DNA from: Streptomyces pseudovenezuelae
GTDB taxonomy: Bacteria > Actinomycetota > Actinomycetes > Streptomycetales > Streptomycetaceae
Length of the DNA stretch: 64,000 nucleotides
Assembly: GCF_001513955.1 (NCBI RefSeq)
Contig: NZ_KQ948146.1
Span: 34,451 to 98,450 of the forward strand
Direction: 5' to 3'
In this document: positions 61,383 to 64,000 of the stretch, in pieces
Position numbering within the stretch: the first letter of the stretch is position 1
Layout: each line of letters opens with the position of its first letter
Position numbers and translations under genes: made by a program
The notes under the pieces: generated by a model
Seen by the model: only the letters and a program-made list of their open reading frames with translations
Told to the model about the DNA's origin: nothing
Database searches by the model: none

Positions 61383-61598
61383 CTAGTAGGGCCGCGGGCC
61401 GGCGGGCGGCAGGGCGGGCACCCACCCCTGCCCGGGCGAGGCCGGGCGCTCGGGGACGGGCGGGGGCATGAGGGACTGCAGCGGCCGCATGACGTACTCC
61501 AGTTCCCTGCGTACGCGCTCGGCCTCCCTGCGGGCTAGAGCGGGGACGTCGCCGCGCTCGGCGACGAGTCGGTCGTAGATGGGGGAATCCTGGAACAC
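61383..61598 (-). CDS. Small conserved-looking protein of unknown function
   Basis: 71 codons from a GTG. FQDSPIYDRLVAERGDVPALARREAERVRRELEYVM is helical; the rest is Pro-rich (read in part as IYDRLVAERGDVP). No membrane segment. It converges on the ATP-grasp gene with 8 bp between. Confidence 0.6.
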   Translation of the reverse strand: MFQDSPIYDRLVAERGDVPALARREAERVRRELEYVMRPLQSLMPPPVPERPASPGQGWVPALPPAGPRPY

Positions 61599-61715
61599 CC
61601 GTCAACGCGCCTTTCGTTTTCGCGGGCCCACGCGCATGGGCACGGCTGTCGAGTCTAGGCGCCTCCACGCACCGACGTGCGAATTCCGGAGTCGGGCTTG
61701 ACGGCCCGCGGGCGT

Positions 61716-62171
61716 TCATGCGCCGGTGGTGGACCCCGGACGGACGATCATCAGGACGGTCACGGTCGCCCACAGAAGGTTGAAGATGCCCGTGAACATG
61801 GCGAGTTGGGCGGTGGCGCGGCGTTCGACGCTCCCCTGTGCGGTCAACTCCTCAAGGAGTTCGCCCTGCCGGGGAAGCACGAAAGCGGCGAGGACTCCCG
61901 CGGCCGCGGCCGTCAGAGCCATGGAGGTGGTCAGCCAGGCGTCGCCCAGGACGCCCATCGCGGCTCCGGTGGCGATGCCGAGGACGGGGACCGCGATGCC
62001 GATGCCCGCGTAGACGCGGCAGATGCGGTGCAGCAGCCGTACCGTGCCGACGCCTGCCTCCGCCGCGTGGGCCCGGCGGGCCGCGGGCGGGAACATGCTG
62101 GCCGCGACGGTCACCGGCCCCACGGCGACGATGGCGGCCAGGACGTGCAGGGACAGCAGGAACTTGGTCAT
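61716..62171 (-). CDS. DUF2269-like four-helix membrane protein
   Basis: 151 residues with four TM helices: LLSLHVLAAIVAVGPVTVAA, YAGIGIAVPVLGIATGAAMG, ALTAAAAGVLAAFVLP and MFTGIFNLLWATVTVLMIV. HVLAAIVAVGP with its His resembles the DUF2269 family. No function known. Confidence 0.8.
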   Translation of the reverse strand: MTKFLLSLHVLAAIVAVGPVTVAASMFPPAARRAHAAEAGVGTVRLLHRICRVYAGIGIAVPVLGIATGAAMGVLGDAWLTTSMALTAAAAGVLAAFVLPRQGELLEELTAQGSVERRATAQLAMFTGIFNLLWATVTVLMIVRPGSTTGA

Positions 62172-62352
62172 GGGGTGGCGTGTCCTTCTCCGGTGCGGTC
62201 GGCGGTGCCCGCCCACCCTAGGAACCCGCCGGATGATCACACAGGGGCTGAAACGACAGCTTCCGACGGATTCCCGCCACCGCCTCCGGCAGGAGGTTTC
62301 CGTCTGGTCCCGGGGTCGTGGCCATGGCGGGAATCCGCCTATCGTGGCGGTC

Positions 62353-63327
62353 ATGCACTCCGTGGCGATCCTGGCTCTCGACGAGGTCGTGCCGTTCGAC
62401 ATGGCGGCGCCCATGCAGGTGTTCGACTGGACGCGGCTGCCCGACTGCCGCCCCGCCTACCGGGTCCGGCTGTGCGCCGAGTCGCCGGAGGTCCGCGCGG
62501 ACGGCGGTTTCACCCTGCGGGTCGAGCACGGCCTCGAAGCCCTCACGGAGGCGGACACGATCATCGTGCCGGGGCGCTCCCCGGTGGCCGGACCGCCCTC
62601 CCCGCGCGTGCTGGCGGCACTCCGGGACGCCGCGGCGGCCGGCACCCGGATCGCGTCCGTGTGCGTGGGCGCGTTCGTGCTGGCGGAGGCCGGACTCCTG
62701 GACGGGTTGCGCGCGACCACGCACTGGGTGGCCGCGGACGACCTGGCGCGCCGCTTTCCCGCCGTCGAGGTCCAGCCGGACGTGCTCTACGTCGACAACG
62801 GTCGGATCCTCACCTCCGCGGGCGCGGCCGCCGCCCTCGACATGTGTCTGCACATGATCCGCCGGGACCTGGGCTCGGCGGTCGCCGCGCATGCCGCCCG
62901 GATGTCGGTGATGCCACTCGAACGCGAGGGCGGACAGGCCCAATTCATCGTGTACGACCACCCGCCCGTGCCCCGGGGTTCGACGCTGGAGCCGGTCCTG
63001 GAGTGGGCCGAGGACAACCTGGCCCACGAGATCACCCTCGGAGCGATGGCGGCCCGGTCGGGGATGAGCGAGCGCACCTTCAGCCGGCGCTTCCGCGAAC
63101 AGACGGGCAGCACACCTCTGCAGTGGCTGCTGCGGGCCCGGGTACGGCGGGCCCAGTACCTGCTGGAGAACACCGCGCACCCGGTCGAGCGGATCGCCCG
63201 GCAGGCGGGGTTCGGCTCGCCCACGGCCTTCAGGGAACGTTTCCGCCGGGTCGTCGGCACCAGCCCGCAGGCCTACCGCGCGGCCTTCCACGCGAAGGAC
63301 CCCGTCCCGGCGGCGGCGCGCTTCTGA
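62353..63327 (+). CDS. GlxA-family AraC transcriptional regulator
   Basis: 324 residues. DJ-1/PfpI-like domain (VAILALDEVVPFDMAAPMQVF, IASVCVGAFVLAEAGLLDGLRATTHW; quoted in part) with a Cys at the nucleophile elbow, followed by an AraC domain (ITLGAMAARSGMSERTFSRRF, RIARQAGFGSPTAFRERF). It is a paralogue of the GapR-like gene at 6648-7604. The target is unknown; the adjacent divergent membrane-protein gene is a candidate. ATG 62353 or GTG 62344. Confidence 0.9.
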   Translation: MHSVAILALDEVVPFDMAAPMQVFDWTRLPDCRPAYRVRLCAESPEVRADGGFTLRVEHGLEALTEADTIIVPGRSPVAGPPSPRVLAALRDAAAAGTRIASVCVGAFVLAEAGLLDGLRATTHWVAADDLARRFPAVEVQPDVLYVDNGRILTSAGAAAALDMCLHMIRRDLGSAVAAHAARMSVMPLEREGGQAQFIVYDHPPVPRGSTLEPVLEWAEDNLAHEITLGAMAARSGMSERTFSRRFREQTGSTPLQWLLRARVRRAQYLLENTAHPVERIARQAGFGSPTAFRERFRRVVGTSPQAYRAAFHAKDPVPAAARF

Positions 63328-63351
63328 CCGCCCGCCGGGACCGGCCTGGCA

Positions 63352-63594
63352 TCACCCCGCCAGCGGCAGGCTGCCCGCACCGTCCGGGTCCGCGCATCCG
63401 GCGGCCGGCAGCAGGGCGTCGGCCCTGGCGACCGCTTCACGGACATCGTCGGTGCCCATCATCACGCACAGTGTGTAACTGACGTCCTCCAGCTCACGAG
63501 CCGTCGACGGCCTGTCCCGTTCCGCCTGGGCGATCCGCAGTGACGCATAGCGGGTCAGCAGGGTTCTGACGGCCTTCGGGTCCGGAATGAGCAC
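63352..63594 (-). CDS. DUF5133-family small protein
   Basis: 80 residues from a GTG behind AGAGAGGGGCG. VLIPDPKAVRTLLTRYASLR, AQAERDRPSTARELEDVSYT and LCVMMGTDDVREAVARADAL are the DUF5133 pattern seen in many Streptomyces proteins. Role unknown. The longer upstream open frame is rejected because it lacks the family fit. Confidence 0.82.
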   Translation of the reverse strand: MLIPDPKAVRTLLTRYASLRIAQAERDRPSTARELEDVSYTLCVMMGTDDVREAVARADALLPAAGCADPDGAGSLPLAG

Positions 63595-63768
63595 GAAGCG
63601 CCCCTCTCTCGAATTTTTCGCTGCGTATGCCCCCTCCGCACCGGCCCAATCCCTTTCACCGCTCCCCGGCACGCGATTGGCGCAATACCGTGCGGGCGGA
63701 CCCGCTTCCCCAAGGGCCGCAAACCGTTGAACAAGGGGCATCCCTCGCACAGTGAACGGTATACGCCC

Positions 63769-64000
63769 ATGAACCGCTCCGCAGGTCTCCTCAGCGCCCT
63801 CTATCTCGCGACGAGCACCGGACTCGCCTGGACCGCGGTCCTCGCGCTGCGCACCGGCCCGCCGTGGGCCGTGTGCCTGCTCGCCGCCGCGAGCCTGGTC
63901 CCGGTCATCGCGGTCGTGCGCGAGAGCGTGCTCTGCGACCAACAGCGCGCGCTGGCCGAGATGCGCGGGCGGGTCGCCGCCCCCGACGGGCCGGGTGCTC
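63769..64000 (+). CDS. Small membrane protein, 3' end off window
   Basis: At least 77 residues. Two TM helices (LLSALYLATSTGLAWTAVLAL and AVCLLAAASLVPVIAVV), then a basic/acidic cytoplasmic part LCDQQRALAEMRGRV. Divergent from the DUF5133 gene across about 170 bp. No family recognised. Confidence 0.6.
   Translation, partial: MNRSAGLLSALYLATSTGLAWTAVLALRTGPPWAVCLLAAASLVPVIAVVRESVLCDQQRALAEMRGRVAAPDGPGA

Overview
The window is high-GC actinobacterial DNA with strong third-position GC bias, GTG/TTG starts, DauR, conservon, mycothiol-type and class E sortase-type proteins, and large secreted hydrolases. Together these point to a Streptomyces chromosome, and five decayed genes plus many secreted enzymes suggest an arm rather than the core. 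I see no rRNA, tRNA, CRISPR array, intact insertion sequence or prophage.

Layout. 1-4.7 kb: a plant-hemicellulose cluster (GH27 alpha-galactosidase-type enzyme, partial; GH43 xylosidase/arabinosidase; GH10 xylanase) around a divergent promoter region with two CGAAA/TTTCG inverted repeats. 4.7-10.5 kb: HAD dehalogenase, gap with its GapR-type AraC regulator, OsmC, a GlcD-type flavoenzyme and a small-molecule kinase. 10.5-18.1 kb: a TPR-type gene broken by an amber codon, a tandem GNAT, a serine hydrolase, a cell-wall-anchored DUF1996 protein, an exonuclease and a broken NUDIX gene. 18.5-20.2 kb: a translationally coupled nucleotidyltransferase-BON-metallophosphoesterase cassette. 20.2-25.8 kb: M20 amidohydrolase, hemerythrin, mycothiol-type DinB-fold enzyme, lipoprotein, and an ArsR/SRPBCC pair. 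26-28.9 kb: a DauR-type regulator with an ornithine-cyclodeaminase-family enzyme and a D-threonine-aldolase-family enzyme, probably D-amino-acid or hydroxyaspartate metabolism. 29-35 kb: two consecutive giant SpoIIE-type phosphatase sensors. 35-40.5 kb: FprA-type ferredoxin reductase behind an iron box, FAD monooxygenase, MarR, quinone reductase, a frameshifted PadR gene with an 11-C tract, and a SnoaL-like protein.

41-47.5 kb is a conservon (cvnA-B-C-D) followed by two P450s and an enoyl-CoA-hydratase-family gene. Its CvnB has two roadblock domains and its first P450 lacks the EXXR motif. 47.5-49 kb holds a probable mobile-element scar and an orphan substrate-binding protein. 49-56.6 kb is rich in secreted proteins (alpha/beta hydrolase, sphingomyelinase-like phosphodiesterase, GH43-AbfB, lamin-tail protein) and ends with a PadR regulator behind a perfect 11-bp-arm operator. 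56.9-60 kb: an unknown 370-residue protein, a broken maleylpyruvate-isomerase-type gene and a repeat-bearing membrane protein. 60.2-61.4 kb is a compact graspetide (ATP-grasp RiPP) locus. The rest is a GlxA-type regulator, DUF5133 and small membrane proteins.

The strongest leads are the EXXR-less P450 in a conservon with a doubled roadblock protein, the graspetide pair without a methyltransferase, the 13-bp stem that hides the ribosome-binding site of the lamin-tail gene, the G-tract-split PadR gene, and the iron box before fprA. All family assignments are from reading translated sequence and motifs; no database search was run.
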